Positions 1 to 6,757 of a DNA stretch of 28,234 nt are shown here, piece after piece. How positions within the stretch are numbered: position 1 is the stretch's first letter; each line of letters begins with the position of its first letter. Under the pieces are notes generated by a model. It made no database searches and was not told the origin of the DNA. It saw only the letters and a program-made list of their open reading frames with translations. The position numbers were made by a program, and so were the translations under genes. This DNA comes from Bacillota bacterium (GTDB lineage: Bacteria; Bacillota; UBA4882; UBA8346). The stretch lies in contig JAEWZY010000048.1 of the NCBI GenBank assembly GCA_023394955.1, positions 1 through 28,234 on the forward strand, written 5' to 3'.

Positions 1-1329
1 CTTAATCCGGTCCCATTGACTCAATCTAAATTTTCCCCTTCCGACTCCTATTATTTTTTAACATCCCTGGACCGGGAGGATCTGCCCTTATCGGGCCAAT
101 CACCGGATTGGGCTGATCAAGTCCAGACCATCCGGAAGGATTTCCCCATTCTCCAACGAAAAGTCAACGGGCGTCCTTTGATCTGGTTCGATAATGCCGC
201 CACCACTCAAAAGCCCCGAGCGGTCATCGAGGCTTTAGCGAAGTTTTACCAAGAGTCCAACTCCAATGTCCATCGGGGCGCCCATTCCTTGGCTGCCGAA
301 GCCACCAATGCCTATGAAACCGCCCGGGAAAAGGTCCAACGTTTCCTGGGCGCTTCCTCAGCCGCGGAAATCATCTTTCTCCGTGGAACCACCGAGGCCA
401 TTAATTTGGTAGCCCAAACTTATGGCCGGGCGGTAGTGGGCCAAGGGGATCGAATCCTCCTCTCCGCCATGGAGCATCATTCCAATATTGTGCCGTGGCA
501 AATGTTGCAGGAGGCCACCGGCGCAATCATCCAAGTGATCCCCATTACCGAAGCAGGCGAAATCGACTTGGGTGAATATGAAAAGCTCTTAACAGACCGG
601 CCGAGGCTGGTAGCCATCACCCAGGTCTCCAATGTCCTAGGGACGATCAACCCCATCCGGGAGATGGTGGAAATGGCCCATCATTACGGGGCTTGCGTAT
701 TAGTGGACGGCGCTCAGGCTGTGGCCCACCTGCCGGTGGATGTCAGGGAGTTGGACGTGGATTTTTATGCTTTTTCCGGTCATAAAATCTATGGGCCTAC
801 GGGAGTTGGGGTTCTTTATGGGAAAAAAGATTTACTTGAAGAAATGCCTCCTTGGCAAGGCGGGGGTAGTATGATCGAACGGGTTACCTTTGAGGAGACT
901 ACTTATAAGAGGCTCCCTCATAAGTTTGAGGCTGGGACCGGAAACATCGCCGATGCGGTCGGTTTAGGCGCGGCCCTTGACTACCTCGGAAAAATCGGCC
1001 GTTCTACGATTGAAGGTTACGAGAAGGAAATAACGGAATATGCCATGAGTCAATTAGCCAGAATTCGGGGAGCGCGTCTGTTCGGAACCTCCCGGTTCAA
1101 GACCGGCGTGATCTCCTTTTTGGTGGACGGGATTTCACCGGAAGATCTGGCCGCAACCTTCGACCGGCAAGGAATCGCGACCCGTGTCGGCCACCATTGC
1201 GCCCAACCGCTGATGGAGCGTTACGGTATCCCGGGTACCATCCGGGCCTCTTTGGGAATTTATAATACTAAGGAAGAGATTGATATCTTAGTTGAAACAA
1301 TTAGAAGGGCCTTGCGGGGTCTTTATTAG
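1..1329 (+). CDS. sufS: Cysteine desulfurase, SufS/CsdA type, 5' end probably outside window
   Basis: PLP-dependent enzyme that takes sulfur from L-cysteine as an enzyme-bound persulfide for Fe-S cluster or thio-cofactor assembly. Counting from the TTG at 16, the PLP lysine is K257 in SGHKIYGPTGVG and the persulfide cysteine is C395 in RVGHHCAQPL. The DNAATTQKP and RGTTEAINL motifs are present. The frame is open back to base 1 and no ribosome binding site precedes the TTG at 16, so the true start may lie upstream. Compared with ordinary SufS, which begins near the KDFPIL motif, there are about 40 extra N-terminal residues, rich in Ser/Pro/Asp with a YYFL patch. This extension, together with PPWQGGG and AHSLAAEATNAYE, recalls the cysteine desulfurases packaged as cargo in family 2 encapsulins. 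That assignment is inference; the enzyme class is secure. Confidence 0.9.
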   Translation, partial: LNPVPLTQSKFSPSDSYYFLTSLDREDLPLSGQSPDWADQVQTIRKDFPILQRKVNGRPLIWFDNAATTQKPRAVIEALAKFYQESNSNVHRGAHSLAAEATNAYETAREKVQRFLGASSAAEIIFLRGTTEAINLVAQTYGRAVVGQGDRILLSAMEHHSNIVPWQMLQEATGAIIQVIPITEAGEIDLGEYEKLLTDRPRLVAITQVSNVLGTINPIREMVEMAHHYGACVLVDGAQAVAHLPVDVRELDVDFYAFSGHKIYGPTGVGVLYGKKDLLEEMPPWQGGGSMIERVTFEETTYKRLPHKFEAGTGNIADAVGLGAALDYLGKIGRSTIEGYEKEITEYAMSQLARIRGARLFGTSRFKTGVISFLVDGISPEDLAATFDRQGIATRVGHHCAQPLMERYGIPGTIRASLGIYNTKEEIDILVETIRRALRGLY

Positions 1330-1335
1330 CCCTAA

Positions 1336-1363
1336 TTGACATTCAGCTTCATAATGATATACT
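1336..1363 (+). promoter_or_regulatory. Sigma-A type promoter before the small-protein/nucleotidyltransferase pair
   Basis: TTGACA at 1336-1341, a 16-base spacer, and TATACT at 1358-1363 with an upstream TG (extended -10). It lies just after the desulfurase stop and reads into the gene starting at 1428. Seen by consensus match only. Confidence 0.65.
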
Positions 1364-1427
1364 AAAAATTGAAACTCTCCGGCCGAACCGGATTAATCAA
1401 GAAATAGCATGGTCAAGGAGGAGAATC

Positions 1428-1685
1428 ATGTCCGGAAAATCCGACACCCATCCCACCATGGAAGCGGCCCTGATTAAGGGATACCGCCGAATGTCCACCG
1501 CCCAAAGATTGAAAATGGCTTTAGAAATGTCCGAGACCGTCCGGATCTTGGCTAAAGCTGGAATCTTAAGACGCCATCCCGGTATCTCTAATATGGAATT
1601 GCGCAAACGGCTGGGAGCATTATTGTTGGGGCGGGAATTATCCATTAAAGTAAATGGCTGGGATCCGGAAAAGGAAGGGTATTGA
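1428..1685 (+). CDS. Small helical protein of unknown function, paired with a nucleotidyltransferase-like gene
   Basis: 85 residues with a strong GGAGGAG site before the ATG. The core, residues about 22-65, looks all-helical: TAQRLKMALEMSETVRILAK, then AGILRRHPGISNMELRKRLG. The pattern of an amphipathic helix, an RRHP turn and a second helix is one I associate with small hypothetical proteins found next to nucleotidyltransferase-fold genes, but I cannot name a family. Its TGA stop overlaps the ATG of the next gene by one base, so the two are probably translated together and may act as a pair, possibly in a toxin-antitoxin-like arrangement. No direct evidence for toxicity or antitoxicity is visible. 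Confidence 0.75.
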   Translation: MSGKSDTHPTMEAALIKGYRRMSTAQRLKMALEMSETVRILAKAGILRRHPGISNMELRKRLGALLLGRELSIKVNGWDPEKEGY

Positions 1686-2251
1686 TGGAAGGTCCTTTTA
1701 AGGTCACCTTTAAAGTAATTAAAGCTTTGGAAGAATGCGGCATTAATTATTTAATCGGTGGTTCCCTAGGAAGTTCAATTCATGGAATACCTCGCGCAAC
1801 TTTAGATGCCGACTTGGTTACCGATATTCAAGATATCCATGTTGATCAATTAGTGGCAAAACTTCAAGACGAGTTCATGATCGACAAGGACATGATTGAA
1901 GATGCTATTAAGAGGCGTAGCTGTTTCAATATCATTCATTTGGATACTATGTTTAAAGTCGATATCTTCATTCTAAAGAACAATTCATTTGACAACAACG
2001 TATTTACTAGACGCAAACCCGAACTAATATTAGAACCAGCTCTGTTTGTCAATGTCGCTTCCCCGGAAGATATTATTTTAAATAAGCTGTTATGGTATCA
2101 AGACGGCGGTGGAGTTTCAGAACGCCAATGGGAAGACGCCAAAGGGATTATAAAGGTGCAAGGAGAAAACTTGGATTTTCAGTATCTGGATTACTGGGCG
2201 GAAACACTGGGGATTAACAAGTTGTTTTCCCGTTTGAAAGAAGAAATTTGA
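1685..2251 (+). CDS. Nucleotidyltransferase-fold protein (AbiEii/MNT-like superfamily)
   Basis: 188 residues from ATG 1685, chosen over the TTG three bases earlier because AAGGAAGG lies at good distance and the ATG overlaps the preceding stop. It carries the nucleotidyltransferase-fold signature: GGS at residues 25-27, then DAD at 41-43, and a third acidic residue in KVDIF (D93), so the metal-binding triad looks complete. The rest, with SPEDIILNKLLWY and a C-terminal helical part, fits proteins loosely annotated as nucleotidyl transferase AbiEii or DUF-type nucleotidyltransferases. The substrate cannot be told from sequence. A T-tract terminator follows directly, so this and the small gene at 1428 form a two-gene unit. 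Confidence 0.75.
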   Translation: MEGPFKVTFKVIKALEECGINYLIGGSLGSSIHGIPRATLDADLVTDIQDIHVDQLVAKLQDEFMIDKDMIEDAIKRRSCFNIIHLDTMFKVDIFILKNNSFDNNVFTRRKPELILEPALFVNVASPEDIILNKLLWYQDGGGVSERQWEDAKGIIKVQGENLDFQYLDYWAETLGINKLFSRLKEEI

Positions 2252-2270
2252 ATTGTCTTGATTGATTCTG

Positions 2271-2299
2271 ATCCTCCATTATGGCAGGATTTTTTTTTT
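2271..2299 (+). terminator. Rho-independent terminator
   Basis: ATCCTCC and GGCAGGAT form a short stem with one mismatch around an ATTAT-type loop, followed by nine or more T residues. It separates the nucleotidyltransferase gene from xseA. Confidence 0.65.
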
Positions 2300-2339
2300 G
2301 ATTATGGAATAACCTTTATATTATGAAAGGAGTATTCTT

Positions 2340-3542
2340 TTGGCCTCAAAGACAATTACCGTATCCCAACTGACTTATGCCTTAAAACGATTAATCGAGG
2401 AAAACTTCTTGCTCGAAGGGGTCTGGGTTCAGGGTGAGATCTCCAACTTTACCGCCCACTCTTCCGGGCATTTATATTTTACCCTGAAAGACGCCGGCGC
2501 TTGTATTAAGTGCGTGATGTTCAAGTCCCAAGCCTGGACTCTTAAGTTTAAACCAGCCGATGGTCAAGAGGTAGCCATCAGGGGCAGAATCGGCGTTTAC
2601 GAAAAAAGCGGCCAATATCAGCTTTATGTCGAGGAAATGAGCCCGTCTGGATTGGGCGGTTTATACCAGGCTTTCGTCAAATTAAAAGAAAAGCTGGAAG
2701 GGGAAGGACTGTTTGATCCGGACCGGAAACGAAAATTGCCGACATTGCCTCAACAGATTGGGGTGATAACTTCCCCGACCGGAGCGGCGATCCAGGACAT
2801 CATCAAAATATTACGCCGCCGTCGTCCCAATCTGGACATCCTGATCTTTCCCGCCCAGGTCCAAGGGGCGGAGGCTCCGGCCAGTTTAATCAAGGCCTTG
2901 AATGACGCGGCCCGGTTTCAATACTTGGACTTGGTCATCATTGGACGGGGCGGCGGTTCCCTTGAGGAGTTATGGGCTTTTAACGATGAAGGGCTGGCCC
3001 GGATGATCGCCGGTTTTCCGAAGCCGATCATTTCAGCGGTTGGGCATGAAACTGATTTTACCATCGCCGATTTTGTCGCCGACTTGAGGGCCCCGACTCC
3101 TTCGGGAGCGGCCGAGTTGGCGGTCCCCGATCAACAAAGCTTGACTAATCAAGTTAAACAATATCAAAACCGTTTATATCAGGCGGTCAATCGTAAGCTT
3201 CAAAATGAACGCCGGGTTTTAGGGAAAATAATTCAGAACCGGGTACTGGCTTTTCCAAAACAGTCATTGGATATCCGCCGTCAGGAAGTGGATCTCTTAA
3301 ACGAGAAGTTGATCCGGCAAATCAAACAAAGCATGGTTATACGGAAAGAACAATTTTTAAAAGTATTGGGACAATTGGATACACTCAGCCCATTAGCGAC
3401 ATTACAAAGAGGTTATTCAATCGTCCAAAAACCGGACGGCGCCTTTGTCAAAGATACAACCCAGGTTGAACCGGGCGACCAAGTGAAACTGACCTTAGCT
3501 TCAGGAAAATTAAATTGTGAAGTATTATCTAAATTGAAATAA
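2340..3542 (+). CDS. xseA: Exodeoxyribonuclease VII large subunit
   Basis: 400 residues; catalytic subunit of exonuclease VII, which degrades single-stranded DNA from both ends to short oligonucleotides and works with several XseB copies. Residues 1-100 form the OB-fold DNA-binding domain (TVSQLTYALKRLIEENF, ISNFTAHSSGHLYFTLKD). The catalytic core follows with GVITSPTGAAIQDI, GRGGGSLEELWAFNDE and ISAVGHETDFTIADFVADLR. The C-terminal third is a coiled-coil XseB-binding region ending in the usual LQRGYSIV segment. The start is TTG, with AAAGGAG seven bases upstream. The protein is somewhat shorter than E. coli XseA but within the family range. xseB follows after about 140 bases. Confidence 0.96.
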   Translation: MASKTITVSQLTYALKRLIEENFLLEGVWVQGEISNFTAHSSGHLYFTLKDAGACIKCVMFKSQAWTLKFKPADGQEVAIRGRIGVYEKSGQYQLYVEEMSPSGLGGLYQAFVKLKEKLEGEGLFDPDRKRKLPTLPQQIGVITSPTGAAIQDIIKILRRRRPNLDILIFPAQVQGAEAPASLIKALNDAARFQYLDLVIIGRGGGSLEELWAFNDEGLARMIAGFPKPIISAVGHETDFTIADFVADLRAPTPSGAAELAVPDQQSLTNQVKQYQNRLYQAVNRKLQNERRVLGKIIQNRVLAFPKQSLDIRRQEVDLLNEKLIRQIKQSMVIRKEQFLKVLGQLDTLSPLATLQRGYSIVQKPDGAFVKDTTQVEPGDQVKLTLASGKLNCEVLSKLK

Positions 3543-3618
3543 ATTTTGATTATGCTTTCCGTTTTAAACTATGGATGAAAAAGAGTAGAGTATTTATTTT
3601 AATTATGAATCAAAGAAA

Positions 3619-3665
3619 ATATGTCGCAATAATTCGGGGCGGTCAAAAAAATTATTGCGACATAT
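3619..3665 (+). promoter_or_regulatory. Perfect 16-bp inverted repeat in the xseB leader
   Basis: ATATGTCGCAATAATT at 3619-3634 and its exact reverse complement at 3650-3665 enclose a 15-base spacer. The repeat ends seven bases before the AAGGAG ribosome binding site of xseB. There is no T-tract after it, so it is not a standard terminator. It could be an RNA hairpin affecting xseB translation or stability, or a DNA-binding dyad. Confidence 0.6.
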
Positions 3666-3685
3666 ATATCTAAGGAGAGTCCAGG

Positions 3686-3943
3686 ATGAAAGTTGACAAA
3701 GAAGGAAAAGTGAATCAAAGAAGTTTTGAGGAAGCCATCGCCAGACTGGAAGAGATCGTCCAGCGGTTGGAGACGGGGAATATTGCCCTAGATGAAAGTT
3801 TAAATTTGTTTGAAGAAGGAATCGGGTTGGCTAAATATTGTTCGGGGCGGCTGGATGCTGCCGAAGGCAGGCTCCAGATATTGATGGGTTTTGAGAACGG
3901 CCAGCCGAAACTGGGGGATTTTAAACAGGATGAGGGGGATTAG
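3686..3943 (+). CDS. xseB: Exodeoxyribonuclease VII small subunit
   Basis: 85 residues with the XseB pattern SFEEAIARLEEIVQRLETG, then ALDESLNLFEEGIGLAKYC. It is a short helical hairpin that assembles around the C-terminal coiled coil of XseA. AAGGAGAG precedes the ATG. A conspicuous inverted repeat lies in the leader between xseA and xseB. The stop TAG lies just before the probable start of the polyprenyl synthase gene, so the two are translationally linked. Confidence 0.93.
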   Translation: MKVDKEGKVNQRSFEEAIARLEEIVQRLETGNIALDESLNLFEEGIGLAKYCSGRLDAAEGRLQILMGFENGQPKLGDFKQDEGD

Positions 3944-3944
3944 C

Positions 3945-5027
3945 TTGGGAGTTAACCGAGAAGAATTTATTCAGGCATTAAAAGAGCGCGAGGCCAAAGT
4001 CGTTGAAATTTTAAATCGGGAAGAATATAAACGAAGTTTTAACCCGGAAGAGTTACGGGCGGCGGTTTATTCTTATCTAAACCGTCCGGCCAAACGGTTG
4101 CGCCCCGGTATTCTCCTTTTTTCTTGCGGAGCGGTAGGAGGAGACGAAAGGCGGGCCCTTTCGGCCGCCGCCGCTGTGGAAGTGTATCATACATGGACCT
4201 TGGTTCATGATGATATCATCGATAATGACGCCAAAAGGCGCGGTTTCCCTACAGTCCACGAAGAGTTTCGGACCCGGGCCTTGAAAAAAGGTTATTCTGA
4301 ACGTGAGGCCGTTGATTATGGCCGGAATATAGCAATCTTGACCGGAGATCTCCAACATGCTTGGTCATTGCAGTTACTTCAAGACTCAATTAATCGAGGG
4401 GTAAAAAAAGAGGTCGTTCTGGATTTGGTCGCCAGGTTAGCCGGTTTATCCAAGGCTCTTCTCGAAGGGGAGGCTTTGGACGTTCTTTTTGCGAAACGAG
4501 AGATCAAGGACCTTACCGAAAGGGATGTCTTAAAGATGTTGGAGTTAAAAACCGGCATACTTTATGAGTTCGCCGGCATTGCCGGAGCTTCGATCGGATT
4601 GGATCAGACTGTCGCTGAAAACGAGATGATTAAAGCGATTGGTTCTTTTGCCCGTAAATGCGGGATCGCTTTTCAACTTCAGGATGATATCTTAGGGATC
4701 ATCGGCGATGAAAAGCGTTTGGGTAAACCGGTCGGCTCCGATGTCCGGGAAGGGAAACGAACGGTCATCCTCTTACATACCTTTCAAAAAGCCGGTAATA
4801 AAGAACGGGAATATCTCTTAAACAAGCTAGGAGATCCATCCATTTCGAATGGGGAAGTTGAAACCGTAAAACAGATCCTGCTAAAAAATAACGGAATTGA
4901 GTACGCTAAGAGTTTGGCCGAGCAAATTATTAACCAGGCAATTGAGGAACTCTCCCCATTGCCGGACTCCCAATATAAACAGTCATTGCTGGCTTGGGCC
5001 GATTATGTGGCCGATCGGGAAATGTAA
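3945..5027 (+). CDS. ispA: Short-chain polyprenyl diphosphate synthase (farnesyl/geranylgeranyl type)
   Basis: Condenses isopentenyl diphosphate with allylic diphosphates to C15 or C20 products for membrane carrier lipids and quinones. Starting from TTG 3945 (361 residues; AGGGGG at 3933-3938 at good spacing, directly after the xseB stop), the first Asp-rich motif is HDDIID (D89, D90, D93) and the second is QDDILG (D247, D248), where the last Asp of DDxxD is Gly. KRLRPG (K50-R53) and GKPVGSDVREGKRT are the diphosphate-binding loops. Tryptophan at position -5 from the first motif suggests a short product. An alternative ATG at 3930 would add five residues and overlap xseB. The exact product length cannot be fixed, so ispA is used by context with oapA and dxs. 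Confidence 0.88.
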   Translation: MGVNREEFIQALKEREAKVVEILNREEYKRSFNPEELRAAVYSYLNRPAKRLRPGILLFSCGAVGGDERRALSAAAAVEVYHTWTLVHDDIIDNDAKRRGFPTVHEEFRTRALKKGYSEREAVDYGRNIAILTGDLQHAWSLQLLQDSINRGVKKEVVLDLVARLAGLSKALLEGEALDVLFAKREIKDLTERDVLKMLELKTGILYEFAGIAGASIGLDQTVAENEMIKAIGSFARKCGIAFQLQDDILGIIGDEKRLGKPVGSDVREGKRTVILLHTFQKAGNKEREYLLNKLGDPSISNGEVETVKQILLKNNGIEYAKSLAEQIINQAIEELSPLPDSQYKQSLLAWADYVADREM

Positions 5028-5034
5028 AAATAAT

Positions 5035-5063
5035 TTGACAGTTAGTATTAAACCGTGTATTAT
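5035..5063 (+). promoter_or_regulatory. Strong sigma-A type promoter before the divergent PAP2 gene
   Basis: TTGACA at 5035-5040, exactly 17 bases, TATTAT at 5058-5063. The predicted start near 5070 leaves a leader of about 190 bases before the GTG at 5263. That leader holds a perfect nine-base hairpin (TAAAATAAT at 5196-5204, ATTATTTTA at 5211-5219), and the 13-base string GTGTATTATTTTA occurs both over the -10 (5055-5067) and in the hairpin (5207-5219). Confidence 0.7.
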
Positions 5064-5262
5064 TTTATTTTAGATCTACCTAGAAAAATACGTCGCTATT
5101 TTCATTGATTTACTTGGTCAATTGGAAATTGACGTGGACGACTATCTAATAATGGATCGGGTTTTGTAATTATCAAAATTAAAATCAGCATACAATAAAA
5201 TAATGTGTGTATTATTTTAAAAGGAATTATGAGATCGCCTAATTTGGGATAGGGGTAAAAAG

Positions 5263-5712
5263 GTGCATAATATCTTTAAAGAACTACCGCAGAATGAAAT
5301 TCTGACTACTTCATTTGTTGCTTGGTTTTTGGCCCAGTTCATTAAAGGAGTTTTTTATTTTGTCAAAGAGAAACGGGTCAATTTCCGCCGTTTCGTTGGC
5401 GCGGGAGGTATGCCCAGTTCTCATTCGGCTTTAGTGGCCTCCCTGGCGACGGCGGTTGGTTTACGGATGGGGTGGGACCAGGCGATAACCGCAATCACAT
5501 TGATTTTTGCCGTGATTGTCATGTACGATGCGGCTGGGGTTAGACATGCCGCCAGCCGTCAGGCAATTACCTTAAATAAAATAATTGATGAATTATTTGA
5601 AGAAGGCGAGTTTCATCAGGATCGGTTGAAAGAACTCCTAGGCCATACTCCGGTTGAAGTGATCGCGGGTGCGGCATTAGGCATAGTGATGGCGTTTCTT
5701 TTAGCGAAGTAG
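5263..5712 (+). CDS. Divergent PAP2-family membrane protein (DUF212, YuiD-like)
   Basis: 149 residues with about four hydrophobic segments. The family core is plain: GAGGMPSSHSALVASLATAVG at about residues 46-66, then MYDAAGVRHAASRQA and a helical IDELFEEGEFHQDRLKELLGHTPVEV segment before a last membrane helix. The family is distantly related to PAP2 acid phosphatases and is thought to act on lipid or isoprenoid phosphates; the substrate is unproved. GTG start with AGGGG seven bases upstream. It sits between the polyprenyl synthase and the OLE RNA, as divergent PAP2 genes do at other OLE loci as far as I recall, which would suit a role with isoprenyl diphosphates. Confidence 0.85.
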   Translation: MHNIFKELPQNEILTTSFVAWFLAQFIKGVFYFVKEKRVNFRRFVGAGGMPSSHSALVASLATAVGLRMGWDQAITAITLIFAVIVMYDAAGVRHAASRQAITLNKIIDELFEEGEFHQDRLKELLGHTPVEVIAGAALGIVMAFLLAK

Positions 5713-5735
5713 CTATTTATTTAGGTTTATATGGG

Positions 5736-5890
5736 TTAGGAGCCAGTAGTCAGTATGTTTTGCTGATGCTTTGGACTCTAAAAACCGATCAGTTATAGTT
5801 TGTTCCCAATCTTAATCCCAGATATTTGTTTTCAGTAGGCTTCGAAGCTTAACTGGTATTACTGGCTCCTTAACTCCTGACTACTGTATC
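5736..5890. repeat. Imperfect inverted-repeat element, possible MITE-like remnant
   Basis: GGAGCCAGTA at 5739-5748 matches the reverse complement TACTGGCTCC at 5860-5869, and AGTAGTCAG at 5746-5754 pairs in part with CTGACTACT at 5877-5885. The ends thus form an imperfect terminal inverted repeat around about 110 bases with no ORF, including the palindrome GCTTCGAAGC at 5839-5848. Strings such as GGAGTCAGGAGCCAG are typical of dispersed small repeats in bacteria. Whether copies exist elsewhere cannot be seen here. Confidence 0.45.
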
Positions 5891-5928
5891 TGGAAAAAGC
5901 TTTTTGGGCAGAACCATAAAATATATGT

Positions 5929-5934
5929 TATAAT
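5929..5934 (+). promoter_or_regulatory. -10 box of a promoter for the OLE RNA
   Basis: Perfect TATAAT about ten bases before the first base of the P1 stem, placing the start near 5941-5945. The -35 is poor (TTGGGC at 5904-5909, 19-base spacing), so expression may need help or be partly read-through from upstream genes. Confidence 0.5.
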
Positions 5935-5944
5935 AATTTTATCA

Positions 5945-6555
5945 ATGAGGAGATGGTGTAGTATCCTAGTCAGGGCCGCCATCTTTGAAGACGGGCCTAA
6001 AAATCCGTTGCGGGCACATCGATGAAGTCCCTGGTGCTGGCCGCCGACGCCCAGTCGGGAGTTGGTGCTGGGGGTTAAGGGGATGGGGCGATCTACAATG
6101 GCATGTAGGCGTTGACCCCACCACCGTGGAGGCCCAAGTGCGTGGGAATCCCGCGTCAGCGAGCGTGAACTACGGCTTGGGGGTAAACCTGCAAATGGTA
6201 CGGTATTTAATACTTAGTATCGGTGCAGCGTAGCCTGCCTTGAGCGGTTTGGGAGGAAATGGGTATCAAGTCACCAGCCTCTGCAGGGTGAAGTGACTCT
6301 CTGCCATTTGAAACCTAAGTTCGCAAAAGAGGCTAGATGATGGAGGGCTTTGTGGAGGAAAACTCCTAGGCTACTCAAAGTTTGAGTTCCATTGGGGATT
6401 GCAGTGTGGACTAAGTGGTAATCCAGTCCTGTTTTTGGCGACAAAACGGAGCAACCTTAAAGGGAAACCACCTTGGCGGTGACGCTAAGGAGGTTGTTGG
6501 GAAAACCTACTGGACCTAAGCCATAATTTTTACTCAATGGATACCATCTCCTCAT
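5945..6555 (+). ncRNA. ole: OLE RNA (ornate, large, extremophilic RNA)
   Basis: A 611-base non-coding, highly structured and GC-richer block closed by a perfect 13-bp P1 stem: ATGAGGAGATGGT at 5945-5957 with ACCATCTCCTCAT at 6543-6555. The length equals the roughly 610 bases known for OLE RNA, and the interior shows purine-rich conserved stretches such as GGGAAACCACCTTGGCGG (6460s-6480) and GGGAAAACCTACTGGACC near the 3' end. Context is decisive: the next gene is an OapA homologue with the DxxxD motif, followed by dxs, with a polyprenyl synthase and divergent PAP2 gene upstream. In Bacillus halodurans OLE forms a membrane ribonucleoprotein with OapA, OapB and OapC and is linked to cold, short-chain alcohol, magnesium and carbon-source stress. 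An 82-codon ORF inside (5985-6233) has no ribosome binding site and is not a gene. Confidence 0.93.
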
Positions 6556-6577
6556 TACATAAATGTGATGATTTTAT
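6552..6577 (+). terminator. Terminator-like hairpin at the 3' edge of OLE
   Basis: TCATTACAT at 6552-6560 pairs with ATGTGATGA at 6563-6571 (one G-U), followed by TTTTATT. The first four bases of this hairpin are also the last four of the OLE P1 stem, so full P1 and full hairpin cannot coexist. Confidence 0.5.
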
Positions 6578-6653
6578 TCTATCGACTTACGAGAATAATT
6601 TTTAAGAATGTTCGTTAATTCCGGAAGGTAATTATTTATTATTTGGTTTAAAC

Positions 6654-6675
6654 CGACCTTAGGGGTCGTTTTTTT
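6654..6675 (+). terminator. Rho-independent terminator between OLE and oapA
   Basis: CGACCT and GGGTCG form a 6-bp stem with a TAG loop followed by seven T residues. It would separate OLE from oapA unless read through. Confidence 0.65.
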
Positions 6676-6689
6676 GAATGCTGAAAATA

Positions 6690-6717
6690 TTGACCGGGAC
6701 ATCTGAAACAATACATT
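6690..6717 (+). promoter_or_regulatory. Promoter for oapA-dxs
   Basis: TTGACC at 6690-6695, 16-base spacer, TACATT at 6712-6717. It lies after the OLE terminator and 41 bases before the oapA start, so oapA, dxs and the transporter gene could be expressed apart from OLE. Confidence 0.5.
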
Positions 6718-6757
6718 TTCTAAAAATTGAAGGTAAAAATATAAAAAAGGTGATTAT

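Noticed and set aside
1397..1645. Minus-strand ORF opposite the small protein at 1428
   Set aside because: The plus-strand gene has a promoter, a strong ribosome binding site and coupling to the next gene; the minus ORF has none of these.
5985..6233. 82-codon ORF within the OLE RNA region
   Set aside because: No ribosome binding site, unusual composition, and the whole stretch is explained by OLE RNA structure.
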